Below, in pieces: positions 1-13,041 of a stretch of DNA of 64,000 nt (position 1 is its first letter; each line of letters opens with the position of its first letter). The DNA comes from Staphylococcus xylosus (GTDB lineage: Bacteria; Bacillota; Bacilli; Staphylococcales; Staphylococcaceae): assembly GCF_002732165.1 (NCBI RefSeq), contig NZ_MRZO01000008.1, forward strand, positions 22,093 to 86,092, read 5' to 3'. A program made the position numbers and the translations under genes. A model generated the notes under the pieces. It was given only the letters and a program-made list of their open reading frames with translations. It ran no database searches and was not told the DNA's origin.

Positions 1-418
1 TGGTCTAAGCGTTGCTGAAGTAACTGAATTACGTTCACAATTACGTGAAGCTGGTGTTGAGTACAAAGTTTACAAAAACACTATGGTTCGCCGTGCAGCA
101 GAAAAAGCTGGTATCGACGGTTTAGATGAATTCTTAGTAGGTCCTACTGCAGTTGCTACTTCAACAGAAGATGTTGTTGCTCCAGCAAAAGTTATCGCAG
201 GATTTGCAAAAGAACATCAAGCATTAGAAATTAAAACAGGTGTTATGGAAGGCAACGTTATTTCTGCAGAAGAAGTTAACACTGTTGGTACATTACCATC
301 ACACGACGGTCTTGTTTCTATGCTATTATCAGTATTACAAGCTCCAGTACGCAACTTCGCTTATGCGGTTAAAGCTGTTGGAGAAGAGAAAGAATCTAAA
401 GAAGAAAGCGCTGAATAA
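1..418 (+). CDS. rplJ: 50S ribosomal protein L10, 5'-truncated by window edge
   Basis: The reading frame is open from base 2 to the TAA at 416-418, and the true start lies outside the window. The visible part runs [14 protein letters not shown] through to an acidic, Lys/Glu-rich C-terminus ([11 protein letters not shown]), as in staphylococcal L10. L10 forms the base of the ribosomal stalk and binds L7/L12 dimers through its C-terminal helix. It lies 41 nt upstream of rplL, the usual rplJL pair. The autoregulatory L10 leader would be upstream and is not visible. Confidence 0.96.
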   Translation, partial: GLSVAEVTELRSQLREAGVEYKVYKNTMVRRAAEKAGIDGLDEFLVGPTAVATSTEDVVAPAKVIAGFAKEHQALEIKTGVMEGNVISAEEVNTVGTLPSHDGLVSMLLSVLQAPVRNFAYAVKAVGEEKESKEESAE

Positions 419-459
419 TTGCGCATAAACTAATTAAAATTAATGGAGGAATATTAAAA

Positions 460-828
460 ATGGCTAATCAAGAACAAATCATTGAAGCGATTAAAGAAAT
501 GTCAGTTTTAGAATTAAACGACTTAGTAAAAGCAATTGAAGAAGAATTTGGTGTAACTGCAGCAGCTCCAGTAGCAGCAGCAGGTGCAGCTGGTGGCGCA
601 GACGCTGAAGCTGAAAAAACTGATTTCGATGTTGAATTAACTTCAGCTGGATCATCAAAAATCAAAGTCGTTAAAGCTGTTAAAGAAGCTACTGGCTTAG
701 GATTAAAAGATGCTAAAGAATTAGTTGACGGAGCTCCTAAAGTAGTTAAAGAAGCTTTACCTAAAGAAGAAGCTGAAAAACTTAAAGAAACATTAGAAGA
801 AGCTGGCGCTACAGTAGAATTAAAATAA
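460..828 (+). CDS. rplL: 50S ribosomal protein L7/L12
   Basis: This 122-residue protein has the L7/L12 plan: an N-terminal dimerisation domain (about 1-35), an Ala-rich hinge (about 35-50, with [11 protein letters not shown]) and a C-terminal factor-binding domain with [19 protein letters not shown]. It recruits elongation factors to the ribosomal stalk. The start is ATG at 460 with a GGAGG about 9 nt upstream. It follows rplJ and is followed at 951 by a strong terminator, so the rplJL transcript probably ends there. Confidence 0.98.
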   Translation: MANQEQIIEAIKEMSVLELNDLVKAIEEEFGVTAAAPVAAAGAAGGADAEAEKTDFDVELTSAGSSKIKVVKAVKEATGLGLKDAKELVDGAPKVVKEALPKEEAEKLKETLEEAGATVELK

Positions 829-950
829 TTTCTGTTGGCTAACAGTTGATAATTATATATGGAAGATAGTTCTTGTAGCTTAATACATTAACTACTTTGG
901 TACGTTAACATTAAGTGTATCATGAGCTATCTGAAATCTTTGAGAAATGA

Positions 951-980
951 AAACCCCGTTATTACTATAACGGGGTTTTA
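951..980 (+). terminator. Rho-independent terminator after rplL
   Basis: An 11-bp perfect stem (951-961 with 968-978, core AACCCCGTTA) with a 6-nt loop is followed by TTTATCTTATTTTA. It lies about 120 nt after rplL and before the methyltransferase gene. Confidence 0.9.
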
Positions 981-1095
981 TCTTATTTTATCTATTGCCT
1001 ATTTTCAATATTTAAATAAAGGCTTTGAAGTCGAAATTTAAAATATTTGGGTATATTATTAATCTAAGACGAATTAGATTAAAAGAGGTGTAGTC

Positions 1096-1704
1096 ATGAG
1101 TCATTATTATGATGAAAATCCTGAAGTAGAAAGTAAAGAAGCGCTTTTTACGTACTCCTACGATAACCATGATTTAGAACTTGTAACAGATGCTGGTGTA
1201 TTTTCAAAAGGGAAAATAGATTTTGGCTCTGATTTACTGGTAAAAACTTTTTTGAAAACATATCCCCCTGGTCCTACAAAAAATATCATAGATGTTGGAT
1301 GTGGCTATGGCCCTATCGGTTTGATGATTGCGAAAGTTTCCCCACACCACGAAGTGACAATGGTTGATGTAAATCAACGCGCACTAAATTTATCAAGAAA
1401 AAATAAAAAAAGAAACCGTATAGAGAATGTTGAAGTTAAAGAAAGTGATGGTTTATCACAAGTGGAAGACAACACGTATGACTTTGTCCTTACTAATCCA
1501 CCGATTAGAGCAGGAAAGGAAGTTGTACATCGCATTTTGGAAGACGCTTATGTTAAATTGAAACTTGATGGTGAACTTTTTGTAGTAATTCAAAAAAAGC
1601 AAGGTATGCCATCCGCAAAGAAAAAAATGCAAGACACATTCGATAACGTTGAAGTATTAGAAAAAAGCAAAGGCTATTACATTTTAAGAAGTGTAAAAGG
1701 TTGA
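1096..1704 (+). CDS. class I SAM-dependent methyltransferase, RsmC-like
   Basis: The 202-residue product has the SAM-binding motif I DVGCGYGPIG at 66-75, an acidic loop VDVN at about 90, and the catalytic NPPIRAG at 134-140, the N-P-P-x signature of exocyclic-amine rRNA methylases. This is the small RsmC-like protein found between rplL and rpoB in many Firmicutes (YbxB in Bacillus), thought to methylate a guanine N2 of 16S rRNA; the substrate is inferred. ATG 1096 is preceded by AAAAGAGGTG. A hairpin at 1805-1836 separates it from rpoB. Confidence 0.88.
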   Translation: MSHYYDENPEVESKEALFTYSYDNHDLELVTDAGVFSKGKIDFGSDLLVKTFLKTYPPGPTKNIIDVGCGYGPIGLMIAKVSPHHEVTMVDVNQRALNLSRKNKKRNRIENVEVKESDGLSQVEDNTYDFVLTNPPIRAGKEVVHRILEDAYVKLKLDGELFVVIQKKQGMPSAKKKMQDTFDNVEVLEKSKGYYILRSVKG

Positions 1705-1804
1705 TTAAGTAGCTGTATTCTGATATAGTAATAGAATGTAAAAAATTATGTTCAATAAGTGTGTACTTTTACGTATAAATTAACAATGTATATAAGTTGA
1801 AATA

Positions 1805-1841
1805 GAAAATGGTGTCATAAGTATGCTACCGTTTTCTTTTT
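1805..1841 (+). terminator. terminator between methyltransferase gene and rpoB
   Basis: A 9-bp stem (1805-1813 with 1828-1836, one G.T pair) is followed by a T-rich tail (TTTTTGTC). It lies upstream of rpoB and may act as a full or partial terminator or attenuator. Confidence 0.6.
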
Positions 1842-1902
1842 GTCTAATTATATTTGGTGATTTACTAAAAGTAAACACGCAATTTTTGAGGGGTGAATCT
1901 GT

Positions 1903-4900
1903 TTGGCAGGTCAATTTGTCCAATATGGAAGACATCGTAAACGTAGAAACTATGCGAGAATTTCAGAGGTATTAGAATTACCGAATTTAATTGAGATTCA
2001 AACTAAGTCTTACGATTGGTTCTTAGAAGAAGGTTTATTAGAAATGTTTAGAGACATTTCACCGATTGAAGATTTCACAGGCAATCTATCTTTAGAGTTT
2101 GTAGATTATAGACTCGGAGAACCGAAATATGATTTAGAAGAATCAAAAAACCGTGATACAACGTATTCTGCACCTCTACGTGTTAAAGTGCGTTTAATTA
2201 TCAAAGAAACTGGCGAAGTAAAAGAACAAGAAGTGTTTATGGGCGATTTCCCATTAATGACAGATACAGGCACATTCGTAATTAACGGTGCTGAACGTGT
2301 TATCGTATCACAATTAGTTCGTTCACCATCCGTATACTTCAATGAAAAACTAGATAAAAACGGCCGTACAAACTTTGACGCAACAATTATTCCAAACCGT
2401 GGTGCATGGTTAGAATATGAAACTGATGCTAAAGATGTTGTATATGTACGTATTGATAGAACTAGAAAGTTACCATTAACAGTATTATTACGTGCTTTAG
2501 GTTTCTCAACTGATCAAGAAATTGTTGATCTTTTAGGTGATAATGAATATTTACGTAATACGTTAGAAAAAGATGGTACAGAAAACACAGATCAAGCGCT
2601 ATTAGAAATCTATGAGCGTTTGCGCCCTGGTGAACCACCTACAGTTGAAAATGCTAAGAGTCTTTTATACTCACGTTTCTTCGATCCGAAACGTTATGAC
2701 TTAGCAAGTGTAGGTCGTTATAAAGCAAACAAAAAACTTCATTTAAAACATCGCTTATTTAATCAAAAATTAGCTGAACCAATTGTTAATTCTGAAACAG
2801 GTGAAATTGTAGCTGAAGAAGGTACTGTACTTGATCGTCGTAATTTAGATGAAATCATGGACGTATTAGAATCAAATGCTAACAGTGAAGTCTTTGAATT
2901 AGAAGGTACAGTAATTGATGAACCTGTTGAGATTCAATCGATTAAAGTTTATGTCCCTAATGATGAAGAAGGACGTACAACAACAGTGATTGGTAATGCA
3001 TTCCCTGATTCAGAAGTGAAATGTATTACGCCAGCAGACATTATTTCATCAATGTCATACTTCTTTAACTTATTAAGTGGTATTGGTTTCACAGATGATA
3101 TTGACCACCTTGGTAACCGTCGTCTACGTTCAGTAGGTGAATTGTTACAAAATCAATTCCGTATTGGTTTATCAAGAATGGAGCGTGTGGTACGTGAAAG
3201 AATGTCTATTCAAGACACAGATTCTGTAACGCCACAACAATTAATCAATATACGTCCTGTTATTGCATCTATTAAAGAATTCTTTGGTAGTTCACAATTA
3301 TCACAATTCATGGACCAAGCTAACCCATTAGCAGAGTTAACGCACAAACGTCGTTTATCTGCTCTAGGACCTGGTGGTTTAACACGTGAACGTGCTCAAA
3401 TGGAAGTACGTGACGTTCACTATTCTCACTATGGCCGTATGTGTCCAATCGAAACGCCTGAAGGTCCAAACATTGGACTTATCAACTCATTGTCTAGTTA
3501 TGCACGTGTGAATGAATTTGGTTTCATTGAAACACCTTATCGTAAAGTAGACCTTGAAACAAACAGCATTACTGAGCAAATCGATTACTTAACAGCTGAT
3601 GAAGAGGATAGTTATGTGGTAGCACAAGCCAACTCTAAATTAGATGAAAATGGTCGTTTCTTAGATGATGAAGTTGTTTGTCGTTTCCGTGGTAATAACA
3701 CAGTTATGGCTAAAGAAAAAATGGATTACATGGACGTTTCACCAAAACAAGTTGTTTCTGCTGCGACAGCATGTATTCCTTTCTTAGAAAATGATGACTC
3801 TAACCGTGCATTGATGGGTGCAAACATGCAACGTCAAGCAGTGCCATTGATGAACCCTGAATCACCATTTGTTGGTACAGGTATGGAGCACGTGGCAGCA
3901 CGTGACTCAGGTGCGGCAATTGTTGCAAAACGTAAAGGCCGTGTTGAGCACGTTGAATCTAATGAAGTTCTTGTTCGTCAACTTATTGAGGAAGATGGTC
4001 AAGAATACGAAGGCGAATTAGATCGCTATCCATTAGCTAAGTTCAAACGTTCAAACACTGGTACATGTTATAACCAAAGACCTATCGTTTCTCCTGGTGA
4101 CGTAGTGACAAGAGGCGAAATTTTAGCTGATGGTCCTTCTATGGAACTTGGTGAAATGGCATTAGGTAGAAACGTAGTTGTTGGTTTCATGACTTGGGAC
4201 GGTTACAACTATGAGGATGCCGTGATTATGAGTGAACGCCTAGTTAAAGATGACGTATATACTTCTATTCATATTGAAGAGTATGAATCAGAAGCACGTG
4301 ATACTAAACTAGGGCCTGAAGAAATCACACGTGATATTCCAAACGTTTCAGATAGTGCGCTTAAAAACTTAGATGACCGTGGTATTGTATACGTCGGCGC
4401 TGAGGTTAATGATGGAGATATCTTAGTAGGTAAAGTAACGCCTAAAGGTGTAACAGAATTAACTGCAGAAGAACGTTTATTACACGCAATCTTTGGTGAA
4501 AAAGCACGTGAAGTTCGCGATACATCATTACGCGTACCTCATGGTGCAGGTGGTATTGTTCTAGATGTTAAAGTCTTTAACCGTGAAGAAGGAGATGATA
4601 CGTTATCTCCAGGTGTTAACCAATTAGTTCGTGTTTATATCGTTCAAAAACGTAAAATCCACGTAGGAGATAAGATGTGTGGTCGTCATGGTAACAAGGG
4701 TGTAATTTCAAAACTTGTTCCTGAAGAAGACATGCCGTATCTACCAGACGGTACACCGATTGATATCATGTTAAACCCTCTAGGTGTACCATCACGTATG
4801 AATATCGGACAAGTATTAGAGCTACACTTAGGTATGGCTGCTAAAAACTTAGGTATCCATGTTGCATCACCAGTATTTGATGGTGCGAGTGATGAAGACG

Positions 4901-5454
4901 TATGGTCAACAATTGAAGAAGCTGGTATGGCTCGTGACGGTAAAACCGTATTATACGATGGTCGTACTGGTGAACCATTCGATAACAGAATTTCAGTCGG
5001 CGTAATGTACATGTTGAAACTAGCACACATGGTTGACGATAAATTACATGCGCGTTCAACTGGACCATACTCATTAGTAACGCAACAACCGCTTGGTGGT
5101 AAAGCACAATTCGGTGGACAACGTTTCGGTGAGATGGAAGTATGGGCACTTGAAGCATACGGTGCTGCATATACACTTCAAGAAATTTTAACTTATAAAT
5201 CAGATGACACAGTAGGTCGTGTTAAGACATACGAATCTATTGTTAAAGGTGAAAACATCACTAAACCTGGTGTTCCAGAATCATTCCGAGTATTGATGAA
5301 AGAATTACAAAGTTTAGGTCTAGACGTTAAAATCATGGACGAGCATGACAATGAAATTGACATGCAAGACAATGAAGATGATGATGTCGTTGAGCGTAAA
5401 GTGGATCTTCAACAAAAAGATGCACCGCAATCACAAAAAGAAGTTACAGACTAA
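1903..5454 (+). CDS. rpoB: DNA-directed RNA polymerase beta subunit
   Basis: This 1183-residue beta subunit is nearly identical to staphylococcal RpoB and begins (M)[19 protein letters not shown]. The start is TTG at 1903, with a GAGGGGTGA Shine-Dalgarno upstream. The rifampicin pocket (about residues 462-488) reads [11 protein letters not shown] and continues through [14 protein letters not shown], with L466 and H481 at S. aureus numbering. All positions look wild type, so no rifampicin resistance is predicted. The catalytic-core segments [10 protein letters not shown] and [12 protein letters not shown] are intact. The C-terminus is acidic ([15 protein letters not shown]). It forms one unit with rpoC, 142 nt downstream, where no clear terminator is seen. 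Confidence 0.99.
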   Translation: MAGQFVQYGRHRKRRNYARISEVLELPNLIEIQTKSYDWFLEEGLLEMFRDISPIEDFTGNLSLEFVDYRLGEPKYDLEESKNRDTTYSAPLRVKVRLIIKETGEVKEQEVFMGDFPLMTDTGTFVINGAERVIVSQLVRSPSVYFNEKLDKNGRTNFDATIIPNRGAWLEYETDAKDVVYVRIDRTRKLPLTVLLRALGFSTDQEIVDLLGDNEYLRNTLEKDGTENTDQALLEIYERLRPGEPPTVENAKSLLYSRFFDPKRYDLASVGRYKANKKLHLKHRLFNQKLAEPIVNSETGEIVAEEGTVLDRRNLDEIMDVLESNANSEVFELEGTVIDEPVEIQSIKVYVPNDEEGRTTTVIGNAFPDSEVKCITPADIISSMSYFFNLLSGIGFTDDIDHLGNRRLRSVGELLQNQFRIGLSRMERVVRERMSIQDTDSVTPQQLINIRPVIASIKEFFGSSQLSQFMDQANPLAELTHKRRLSALGPGGLTRERAQMEVRDVHYSHYGRMCPIETPEGPNIGLINSLSSYARVNEFGFIETPYRKVDLETNSITEQIDYLTADEEDSYVVAQANSKLDENGRFLDDEVVCRFRGNNTVMAKEKMDYMDVSPKQVVSAATACIPFLENDDSNRALMGANMQRQAVPLMNPESPFVGTGMEHVAARDSGAAIVAKRKGRVEHVESNEVLVRQLIEEDGQEYEGELDRYPLAKFKRSNTGTCYNQRPIVSPGDVVTRGEILADGPSMELGEMALGRNVVVGFMTWDGYNYEDAVIMSERLVKDDVYTSIHIEEYESEARDTKLGPEEITRDIPNVSDSALKNLDDRGIVYVGAEVNDGDILVGKVTPKGVTELTAEERLLHAIFGEKAREVRDTSLRVPHGAGGIVLDVKVFNREEGDDTLSPGVNQLVRVYIVQKRKIHVGDKMCGRHGNKGVISKLVPEEDMPYLPDGTPIDIMLNPLGVPSRMNIGQVLELHLGMAAKNLGIHVASPVFDGASDEDVWSTIEEAGMARDGKTVLYDGRTGEPFDNRISVGVMYMLKLAHMVDDKLHARSTGPYSLVTQQPLGGKAQFGGQRFGEMEVWALEAYGAAYTLQEILTYKSDDTVGRVKTYESIVKGENITKPGVPESFRVLMKELQSLGLDVKIMDEHDNEIDMQDNEDDDVVERKVDLQQKDAPQSQKEVTD

Positions 5455-5596
5455 TTGCATTTAAGTTTATAAACGAATAAGCCTTGTAGAGATAAAGTTC
5501 AATAATGGACTAAGTCTCTACATTGGTTATTCTATTATTGATATAGAGCAATCAATCAATTTGCACAGCTAATCTAAATTGAAGGAGGTAGGCTCC

Positions 5597-8500
5597 TTGA
5601 TTGATGTAAATAATTTCCATTATATGAAAATAGGACTTGCTTCACCCGAAAAAATCCGTTCATGGTCTTTTGGTGAGGTTAAAAAGCCAGAAACAATTAA
5701 CTATCGTACTTTAAAACCAGAAAAAGATGGTCTATTCTGTGAAAGAATATTTGGACCTACGAAAGACTGGGAATGTAGTTGTGGTAAATACAAACGCGTA
5801 CGCTATAAGGGTATGGTTTGTGACAGATGTGGCGTAGAAGTGACTAAATCTAAAGTGCGCCGTGAAAGAATGGGGCATATTGAATTAGCTGCACCTGTAT
5901 CTCACATTTGGTACTTCAAAGGTATTCCAAGTCGTATGGGTCTATTATTAGACATGTCACCAAGAGCGTTAGAAGAAGTTATTTACTTTGCTTCATACGT
6001 TGTTGTAAATCCAGGTCCAACTGGTTTAGAGAAAAAGACATTGTTATCTGAAGCAGAATTTAGAGAGTACTACGATAAATTCCCAGGCAAATTTACTGCT
6101 AAAATGGGTGCTGAAGGTATTAAAGAATTACTTGAAGAAATAGACTTAGATGCTGAACTTAAACATTTACGTGATGAGTTAGAATCAGCTACTGGTCAAA
6201 GACTTACACGTGCGATTAAACGTTTAGAAGTTGTTGAATCATTTAGACATTCTGGTAATAATCCAGCTTGGATGATTTTAGACGTACTTCCTATTATTCC
6301 ACCTGAAATCAGACCAATGGTTCAATTAGATGGTGGCCGTTTCGCAACAAGTGATTTAAATGATTTGTATCGTCGTGTTATCAACCGTAATAACCGTTTA
6401 AAACGTTTGTTAGACTTAGGTGCTCCTGGCATCATCGTTCAAAACGAAAAACGTATGTTACAAGAAGCTGTTGATGCACTTATTGATAATGGTCGTCGTG
6501 GCCGTCCAGTTACTGGACCAGGTAACCGCCCATTAAAATCACTTTCACATATGTTAAAAGGTAAACAAGGTCGTTTCCGTCAAAACTTATTAGGTAAACG
6601 TGTTGACTACTCAGGTCGTTCAGTTATTGCAGTTGGACCAAGCTTGAAGATGTATCAATGTGGTCTGCCTAAAGAAATGGCACTTGAGTTGTTCAAACCA
6701 TTCATAATGAAAGAATTAGTACAACGTGAAATTGCAACAAACATTAAAAATGCGAAAAGTAAAATTGAGCGTATGGATGACGAAGTATGGGACGTATTAG
6801 AAGACGTAATTAAAGAACATCCAGTTCTTTTAAACCGTGCACCTACACTTCACAGACTGGGTATCCAAGCATTCGAACCTACATTAGTTGAAGGTCGTGC
6901 GATTCGTTTACATCCACTTGCTACAACAGCTTACAACGCTGACTTTGATGGTGACCAAATGGCTGTTCACGTACCATTATCTAAAGAAGCACAAGCTGAA
7001 GCGCGTATGTTAATGTTAGCTGCGCAAAACATCTTGAACCCTAAAGATGGTAAACCAGTTGTTACGCCATCACAAGATATGGTATTAGGTAACTATTACC
7101 TAACTCTTGAGCGTAAAGATGCTGTGAATACTGGTACGATTTACAATGATACAAATGAAGTACTCAAAGCTTATGCAAATGGTTATGTTCACTTGCATAC
7201 ACGTATTGGTGTACATGCATCATCATTCAACAATCCAACATTTACTGAAGAGCAAAACAAAAAAATCTTGCTAACTTCTGTTGGTAAAGTAATATTCAAT
7301 GAAATCATTCCAGATTCATTTGCATATATTAATGAACCAACACAAACGAATTTAGAAAATAAAACGCCGGAAAGATACTTCATTGCGCCAACTGAAATTG
7401 GTGAAGGTGGATTAAAAGCTTACTTTGATGAGCAAGAATTAATCAAACCATTCAATAAGAATTTCTTAGGAAATGTTATTGCTGAAGTATTTAACCGTTT
7501 CAGCATCACTGATACGTCAATGATGTTAGATAGAATGAAAGACTTAGGATTCAAGTTCTCATCTAAAGCAGGTATTACTGTTGGTGTATCTGATATCGTG
7601 GTATTACCAGATAAACAAGATATCCTTGATGAACATGAAAAATTAGTTGATAAAGTAACGAAACAATTCAATCGTGGTTTAATCACTGATTTTGAACGTT
7701 ACAATGCTGTAATTGAAATTTGGACTGATGCAAAAGACCAAATTCAAAACGAACTAATGGGATCACTCGAAGAAACAAACCCAATCTTCATGATGAGTGA
7801 CTCTGGTGCCCGTGGTAACGCATCTAACTTTACACAGTTGGCTGGTATGCGTGGACTTATGGCCGCGCCATCTGGTGAGATTATTGAATTACCAATCACT
7901 TCATCATTCCGTGAAGGTTTAACGGTATTAGAATACTTCATCTCTACTCATGGTGCGCGTAAAGGTCTTGCCGATACAGCGCTTAAGACTGCCGATTCAG
8001 GTTACCTTACACGTCGTCTTGTTGATGTGGCTCAAGATGTTATCGTCCGTGAAGAAGATTGTGGTACTGACCGTGGCTTACTTGTTTCTGATATCAAAGA
8101 AGGTACAGAAATGATTGAACCATTCATCGAACGTATTGAAGGTCGTTATTCTAAAGAAACAATCCGTCATCCAGAAACAGATGAGGTCATTGTTAACCCA
8201 GATCAATTAGTTACGCCAGAAATCGCTAAGAAAATCACAGATGCAGGTATAGAGGAAATGTATATCCGTTCAGCATTTACATGTAATACACGTCATGGTG
8301 TATGTGAAAAATGTTACGGTAAAAACCTTGCGACTGGTGAAAAAGTTGAAGTTGGTGAAGCAGTTGGTACAATTGCTGCCCAATCAATTGGTGAACCAGG
8401 TACACAGCTTACAATGCGTACATTCCATACAGGTGGTGTAGCAGGTAGCGATATCACACAAGGTCTTCCTCGTATCCAAGAAATTTTCGAAGCACGTAAT

Positions 8501-9220
8501 CCTAAAGGTCAAGCCGTGATTACTGAAATCGAAGGTGTCGTTGATGACATCAAACTTGCTAAAGACCGTCAACAAGAAATCGTAATAAAAGGTGCTAACG
8601 AAACGAAATCTTATCTAGCTTCTGGTACTTCAAGATTGAAAGTAGAAGTTGGACAAGGTGTTGAACGTGGAGAAGTACTTACTGAAGGTTCAATCGAACC
8701 TAAGAATTATTTATCTGTATCAGGTTTAAATGCTACAGAAAGCTATCTATTAAAAGAAGTTCAAAAAGTTTACCGTATGCAAGGTGTAGAAATCGACGAT
8801 AAACACGTTGAAGTTATGGTAAGACAAATGCTACGTAAAGTACGTATCATTGAAGCAGGAGATACTAAGTTATTACCTGGTTCATTAGTAGATATTCATA
8901 GCTTTACTGATGCTAACCGTGAAGCGTTTAAAGAACGTAAACGTCCTGCAACAGCTAAACCTGTCTTACTAGGTATTACGAAAGCTTCTCTTGAAACTGA
9001 AAGCTTCTTATCAGCGGCTTCATTCCAAGAAACAACTCGTGTACTTACAGATGCAGCAATCAAAGGTAAACGTGATAACTTACTCGGACTTAAAGAGAAC
9101 GTTATTATCGGTAAATTGATTCCAGCTGGTACTGGTATGAGACGTTATAGAGACGTTGAATACAACAAAGCAACACCAGATACTGAAATTGTTGAAGAAG
9201 TTCAAACTACTGAAATATAA
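5597..9220 (+). CDS. rpoC: DNA-directed RNA polymerase beta' subunit
   Basis: From TTG 5597 the product is 1207 residues, starting (M)[19 protein letters not shown]. An earlier in-frame TTG at 5579 is unlikely, because the strong GGAGG at 5584-5588 lies downstream of it and is spaced 8 nt from 5597. The catalytic NADFDGDQM places the Mg-binding aspartates at about 449, 451 and 453. The N-terminal zinc ribbon is present as CSCGKYK followed by CDRCGVEV. The trigger-loop region ([18 protein letters not shown]) is intact. A terminator follows at 9241. Confidence 0.99.
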   Translation: MIDVNNFHYMKIGLASPEKIRSWSFGEVKKPETINYRTLKPEKDGLFCERIFGPTKDWECSCGKYKRVRYKGMVCDRCGVEVTKSKVRRERMGHIELAAPVSHIWYFKGIPSRMGLLLDMSPRALEEVIYFASYVVVNPGPTGLEKKTLLSEAEFREYYDKFPGKFTAKMGAEGIKELLEEIDLDAELKHLRDELESATGQRLTRAIKRLEVVESFRHSGNNPAWMILDVLPIIPPEIRPMVQLDGGRFATSDLNDLYRRVINRNNRLKRLLDLGAPGIIVQNEKRMLQEAVDALIDNGRRGRPVTGPGNRPLKSLSHMLKGKQGRFRQNLLGKRVDYSGRSVIAVGPSLKMYQCGLPKEMALELFKPFIMKELVQREIATNIKNAKSKIERMDDEVWDVLEDVIKEHPVLLNRAPTLHRLGIQAFEPTLVEGRAIRLHPLATTAYNADFDGDQMAVHVPLSKEAQAEARMLMLAAQNILNPKDGKPVVTPSQDMVLGNYYLTLERKDAVNTGTIYNDTNEVLKAYANGYVHLHTRIGVHASSFNNPTFTEEQNKKILLTSVGKVIFNEIIPDSFAYINEPTQTNLENKTPERYFIAPTEIGEGGLKAYFDEQELIKPFNKNFLGNVIAEVFNRFSITDTSMMLDRMKDLGFKFSSKAGITVGVSDIVVLPDKQDILDEHEKLVDKVTKQFNRGLITDFERYNAVIEIWTDAKDQIQNELMGSLEETNPIFMMSDSGARGNASNFTQLAGMRGLMAAPSGEIIELPITSSFREGLTVLEYFISTHGARKGLADTALKTADSGYLTRRLVDVAQDVIVREEDCGTDRGLLVSDIKEGTEMIEPFIERIEGRYSKETIRHPETDEVIVNPDQLVTPEIAKKITDAGIEEMYIRSAFTCNTRHGVCEKCYGKNLATGEKVEVGEAVGTIAAQSIGEPGTQLTMRTFHTGGVAGSDITQGLPRIQEIFEARNPKGQAVITEIEGVVDDIKLAKDRQQEIVIKGANETKSYLASGTSRLKVEVGQGVERGEVLTEGSIEPKNYLSVSGLNATESYLLKEVQKVYRMQGVEIDDKHVEVMVRQMLRKVRIIEAGDTKLLPGSLVDIHSFTDANREAFKERKRPATAKPVLLGITKASLETESFLSAASFQETTRVLTDAAIKGKRDNLLGLKENVIIGKLIPAGTGMRRYRDVEYNKATPDTEIVEEVQTTEI

Positions 9221-9240
9221 TATTTAGTATTTAATAAGCT

Positions 9241-9280
9241 AAGAGTCCGAGGTGTTAATTGATATCTCGGGCTCTTTAAT
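9241..9280 (+). terminator. terminator after rpoC
   Basis: A 13-bp stem (9241-9253 with 9264-9276, containing G.T pairs) with a 10-nt loop ends in CTCTTTAAT, 20 nt beyond the rpoC stop codon. It separates rpoBC from the L7Ae/rpsL/rpsG/fusA/tuf group. Confidence 0.82.
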
Positions 9281-9453
9281 ATTATTGACCATAGAAGTAG
9301 AGCAATGAAACCATATTTAAAATTGTGGTCTCTATCCGACTTCTGAAGTTCAAAAAATTTTTATTGAAAAGTTCGAATAAAAGTTGACTCAGTAGTATTG
9401 AAAGTGTTATTATTATTAAGGTTGATGCAAGCAGAACTTTGGAGGATATTTTG

Positions 9454-9708
9454 ATGTCTAATGAAAAAGTTGCACGCTTTAACAAACAACATCATGTCAT
9501 TGGTCTTAAACAAACGCTCAAAGCTTTGAATAAAGATCAAGTTACATCATTGATTATTGCTGAAGACGTTGAGATTCATCTTATGACTCGCGTGTTAAGC
9601 CAAATCAATCACAAACACATGCCTGTCTCATTTTTCAAAAGCAAAAAAGCTTTAGGAGAATATGTAGGTATAAATGTTAGTGCAACTATTGTTGCATTAG
9701 TAAAATGA
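9454..9708 (+). CDS. L7Ae-family ribosomal/K-turn-binding protein
   Basis: This small protein (84 residues from ATG 9454: [13 protein letters not shown]) belongs to the L7Ae/L30e/S12e fold, called YbxF or RplGB in Bacillus, whose members bind kink-turn RNA. The segment [20 protein letters not shown] matches the family core. ATG 9454 is preferred over the upstream TTG 9439, because the GGAGG at 9441-9445 would overlap the longer version. It sits directly before rpsL, as in other Firmicutes. Its exact role is unsettled. Confidence 0.9.
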   Translation: MSNEKVARFNKQHHVIGLKQTLKALNKDQVTSLIIAEDVEIHLMTRVLSQINHKHMPVSFFKSKKALGEYVGINVSATIVALVK

Positions 9709-9802
9709 GATTAGTAAGAATCATTCTTACTAAATTTTATTTACCCTTAAAATGAACCACCTGGATGTGTGGGATTATAAAAGAAGAGAGGAGGAACATT
9801 CA

Positions 9803-10216
9803 ATGCCAACTATTAACCAATTGGTACGTAAACCTAGACAAAGTAAATCTAAAAAATCTGATTCACCAGCATTAAATAGAAACTTTAACAGTAAAAAGAA
9901 AAAATTTACTGACTTAAATTCTCCACAAAAACGTGGTGTTTGTACTCGTGTAGGAACAATGACACCTAAAAAACCTAACTCCGCGTTACGTAAATATGCT
10001 CGTGTTCGTTTGTCTAACAACATTGAAATCAATGCGTACATTCCTGGTATCGGACATAACTTACAAGAACACAGTGTTGTACTTGTACGTGGTGGACGTG
10101 TAAAAGACTTACCTGGTGTGCGTTACCATATTGTACGTGGTGCACTTGATACTTCAGGTGTTGATGGACGTAGACAAGGCCGTTCATTATACGGAACTAA
10201 AAAACCTAAAAAATAA
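9803..10216 (+). CDS. rpsL: 30S ribosomal protein S12
   Basis: From ATG 9803 the product is 137 residues ([13 protein letters not shown]). AGGAGG at 9789-9794 selects this start over an in-frame ATG at 9752. S12 sits at the decoding centre. The streptomycin-determining lysines are present: K56 in TPKKPNS (E. coli 43) and K101 in KDLPGVRYH (E. coli 88), so the allele looks wild type. It is the first gene of the str operon, with rpsG 70 nt downstream. Confidence 0.98.
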   Translation: MPTINQLVRKPRQSKSKKSDSPALNRNFNSKKKKFTDLNSPQKRGVCTRVGTMTPKKPNSALRKYARVRLSNNIEINAYIPGIGHNLQEHSVVLVRGGRVKDLPGVRYHIVRGALDTSGVDGRRQGRSLYGTKKPKK

Positions 10217-10286
10217 GTTTAAGATTGCGTAAATTTTCGCTATAAACTAAAGAATTATATTATAATCGGAAGGGAGGATTTATATT

Positions 10287-10757
10287 ATGCCTCGTAAAGG
10301 ATCAGTACCAAAAAGAGACGTATTACCAGATCCAATTCACAACTCTAAATTAGTTACAAAATTGATTAACAAAATTATGTTAGACGGTAAACGTGGAACA
10401 GCACAAAGAATTCTTTATTCTGCATTCGACTTAGTTAAAGAACGTAGTGGTCGTGAAGCAGTTGAAGTATTTGAAGAAGCTATCGATAACATTATGCCAG
10501 TATTAGAGGTTAAAGCTCGCCGTGTTGGTGGCTCTAACTATCAAGTACCAGTAGAAGTTCGTCCAGAACGTCGTACTACATTAGGTCTTCGTTGGTTAGT
10601 TAACTATTCACGTCTTCGTGGTGAAAAAACTATGGAAGAACGTTTAGCTAACGAAATCTTAGATGCTGCTAACAACACTGGTGGCGCAGTTAAGAAACGT
10701 GAAGACACACACAAAATGGCTGAAGCTAACAAAGCATTCGCTCACTACCGTTGGTAG
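10287..10757 (+). CDS. rpsG: 30S ribosomal protein S7
   Basis: A 156-residue S7 starting [16 protein letters not shown], with the conserved [16 protein letters not shown] and the C-terminal [16 protein letters not shown]7 nucleates assembly of the 30S head and contacts tRNA at the E site. ATG 10287 is preceded by AAGGGAGGA. The 119-nt spacer before fusA carries a short inverted repeat (GATAGTA at 10758-10764, TACTATC at 10799-10805). Confidence 0.98.
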   Translation: MPRKGSVPKRDVLPDPIHNSKLVTKLINKIMLDGKRGTAQRILYSAFDLVKERSGREAVEVFEEAIDNIMPVLEVKARRVGGSNYQVPVEVRPERRTTLGLRWLVNYSRLRGEKTMEERLANEILDAANNTGGAVKKREDTHKMAEANKAFAHYRW

Positions 10758-10876
10758 GATAGTAGCTGTTTCCCTGAACATGTTCCATATTGATAGATTA
10801 CTATCGCAGGTACGTGTTTAGGGCATCGCCATATTTATAGTATTTATTCGCAGTTATACTGGAAGGAGAAAAATAC

Positions 10877-12967
10877 ATGGCTAGAGATTTTAGTTTAGAT
10901 AGAACACGTAATATCGGTATCATGGCTCACATCGATGCTGGTAAAACAACTACGACTGAACGTATTCTTTACTATACTGGACGTATCCATAAAATTGGTG
11001 AAACACACGAAGGTGCTTCACAAATGGACTGGATGGAACAGGAGCAAGATCGTGGTATCACTATCACATCTGCCGCAACAACAGCACAGTGGGATGACCA
11101 CCGTGTAAACATCATCGATACACCTGGACACGTAGACTTCACTGTAGAAGTTGAACGTTCATTACGTGTACTTGATGGTGCAGTAACAGTACTAGACGCT
11201 CAATCAGGTGTTGAACCTCAAACTGAAACAGTTTGGCGCCAGGCAACAACTTATAGCGTACCTCGTATTGTTTTCGTAAACAAAATGGACAAATTAGGAG
11301 CTAACTTCGAATACGCAGTAAGCACTATCCATGACCGTTTACAAGCAAACGCACAACCAATCCAATTACCAATTGGTGCGGAAGACGAATTTGAAGCAAT
11401 CATCGACTTAGTTGAAATGAAATGTTTCAAATACAACAATGACTTAGGAACTGAAATTGAAGAAATTGAAATTCCTGAAGATCATAAAGAAAGAGCTGAA
11501 GAAGCTCGTTCAACATTAATTGAAGCAGTAGCTGAAACTAATGATGAATTAATGGAAAAATATCTTGCTGATGAAGAGATTTCTGTCTCTGAATTAAAAG
11601 ATGCTATCCGTGAAGCTACAAACAACATTGAATTCTATCCAGTTCTTGTTGGTACAGCTTTCAAAAACAAAGGTGTTCAATTAATGCTTAACGCAGTAAT
11701 TGATTACTTACCATCACCGTTAGACGTAAAACCAATCGTTGGTCACCGTGCTGACAACCCAGAAGAAGAAGTTATCGCAAAAGCTGATGACAATGCTGAG
11801 TTCGCTGCTTTAGCGTTCAAAGTAATGACTGACCCTTATGTTGGTAAATTAACATTCTTCCGTGTTTACTCAGGTACGTTAACATCAGGTTCATACGTTA
11901 AAAACTCTACGAAGAACAAACGTGAACGTGTAGGTCGTTTACTACAAATGCACGCTAACTCTCGTCAAGAGTTAAACACAGTATATTCAGGAGATATCGC
12001 AGCTGCGGTAGGTCTTAAAGATACTGGTACTGGTGATACTTTATGTGGTGAGAAGAATGACATTATCTTGGAATCTATGGATTTCCCAGAACCAGTTATT
12101 CACTTATCAGTTGAACCTAAATCTAAAGCAGACCAAGACAAAATGACTACAGCTTTAGTTAAGTTACAAGAAGAAGATCCAACATTCCATGCACACACAG
12201 ACGATGAAACTGGACAAGTTATTATCGGTGGTATGGGTGAACTTCACTTAGATATCTTAGTAGACCGTATGAAGAAAGAATTTAACGTTGAATGTAACGT
12301 TGGTGCTCCAATGGTTTCATACCGTGAAACATTTAAAGCTTCAGCTCAAGTTCAAGGTAAATTTGCTCGTCAATCAGGTGGTCGTGGTCAATATGGTGAC
12401 GTTAAAATTGAATTCACACCTAATGAAACAGGTGGCGGTTTCGAATTCGAAAACGCTATCGTTGGTGGTGTAGTTCCTCGTGAATACATTCCATCAGTTG
12501 AAGCAGGTCTTAAAGATTCAATGGAAAACGGTGTACTAGCTGGTTATCCTTTAATTGATGTTAAAGCTAAATTATTTGATGGTTCATACCATGATGTCGA
12601 TTCATCTGAAATGGCCTTCAAAATTGCCGCATCATTAGCGCTTAAAGAAGCTGCTAAAAAATGTGATCCAGTTATCTTAGAACCAATGATGAAAGTTACA
12701 ATTGAAATGCCTGAAGAGTACATGGGTGACATCATGGGTGACGTAACATCTCGTCGTGGACGTGTTGATGGTATGGAACCTCGTGGTAATGCACAAGTTG
12801 TAAATGCTTTTGTACCACTTTCAGAAATGTTCGGTTATGCAACTTCATTACGTTCTAACACTCAAGGTCGTGGTACTTATACAATGTACTTTGATCACTA
12901 TGCTGAAGTTCCAAAATCAATTGCTGAAGAAATTGTTAAGAAAAACAGTGGCAATAAAGCCGAATAA
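10877..12967 (+). CDS. fusA: elongation factor G
   Basis: This 696-residue translocase GTPase has G1 AHIDAGKT (about 17-24), G2/switch [13 protein letters not shown]3 DTPGH and G4 NKMD. The C-terminal domains IV-V include [13 protein letters not shown] and [17 protein letters not shown]. It is slightly longer than S. aureus EF-G because of the C-terminal tail (KKNSGNKAE). ATG 10877 follows GGAAGGAG. EF-G is the target of fusidic acid; no resistance change was assessed residue by residue. Confidence 0.98.
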   Translation: MARDFSLDRTRNIGIMAHIDAGKTTTTERILYYTGRIHKIGETHEGASQMDWMEQEQDRGITITSAATTAQWDDHRVNIIDTPGHVDFTVEVERSLRVLDGAVTVLDAQSGVEPQTETVWRQATTYSVPRIVFVNKMDKLGANFEYAVSTIHDRLQANAQPIQLPIGAEDEFEAIIDLVEMKCFKYNNDLGTEIEEIEIPEDHKERAEEARSTLIEAVAETNDELMEKYLADEEISVSELKDAIREATNNIEFYPVLVGTAFKNKGVQLMLNAVIDYLPSPLDVKPIVGHRADNPEEEVIAKADDNAEFAALAFKVMTDPYVGKLTFFRVYSGTLTSGSYVKNSTKNKRERVGRLLQMHANSRQELNTVYSGDIAAAVGLKDTGTGDTLCGEKNDIILESMDFPEPVIHLSVEPKSKADQDKMTTALVKLQEEDPTFHAHTDDETGQVIIGGMGELHLDILVDRMKKEFNVECNVGAPMVSYRETFKASAQVQGKFARQSGGRGQYGDVKIEFTPNETGGGFEFENAIVGGVVPREYIPSVEAGLKDSMENGVLAGYPLIDVKAKLFDGSYHDVDSSEMAFKIAASLALKEAAKKCDPVILEPMMKVTIEMPEEYMGDIMGDVTSRRGRVDGMEPRGNAQVVNAFVPLSEMFGYATSLRSNTQGRGTYTMYFDHYAEVPKSIAEEIVKKNSGNKAE

Positions 12968-13041
12968 TTAAACTTGTTTTGTGCGACAACTGTCTGTACA
13001 ATACACATAAAGCTTAATTAAGTAGCTTATTGTTTTATCAA

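Noticed and set aside
4686..5176. Antisense reading frames inside rpoB
   Set aside because: They are shadows of the highly biased rpoB codons in other frames, without ribosome sites.
5579..5596. Upstream in-frame TTG as the start of rpoC
   Set aside because: The GGAGG at 5584-5588 would lie inside the coding region; TTG 5597 has correct spacing and gives the usual 1207-residue length.
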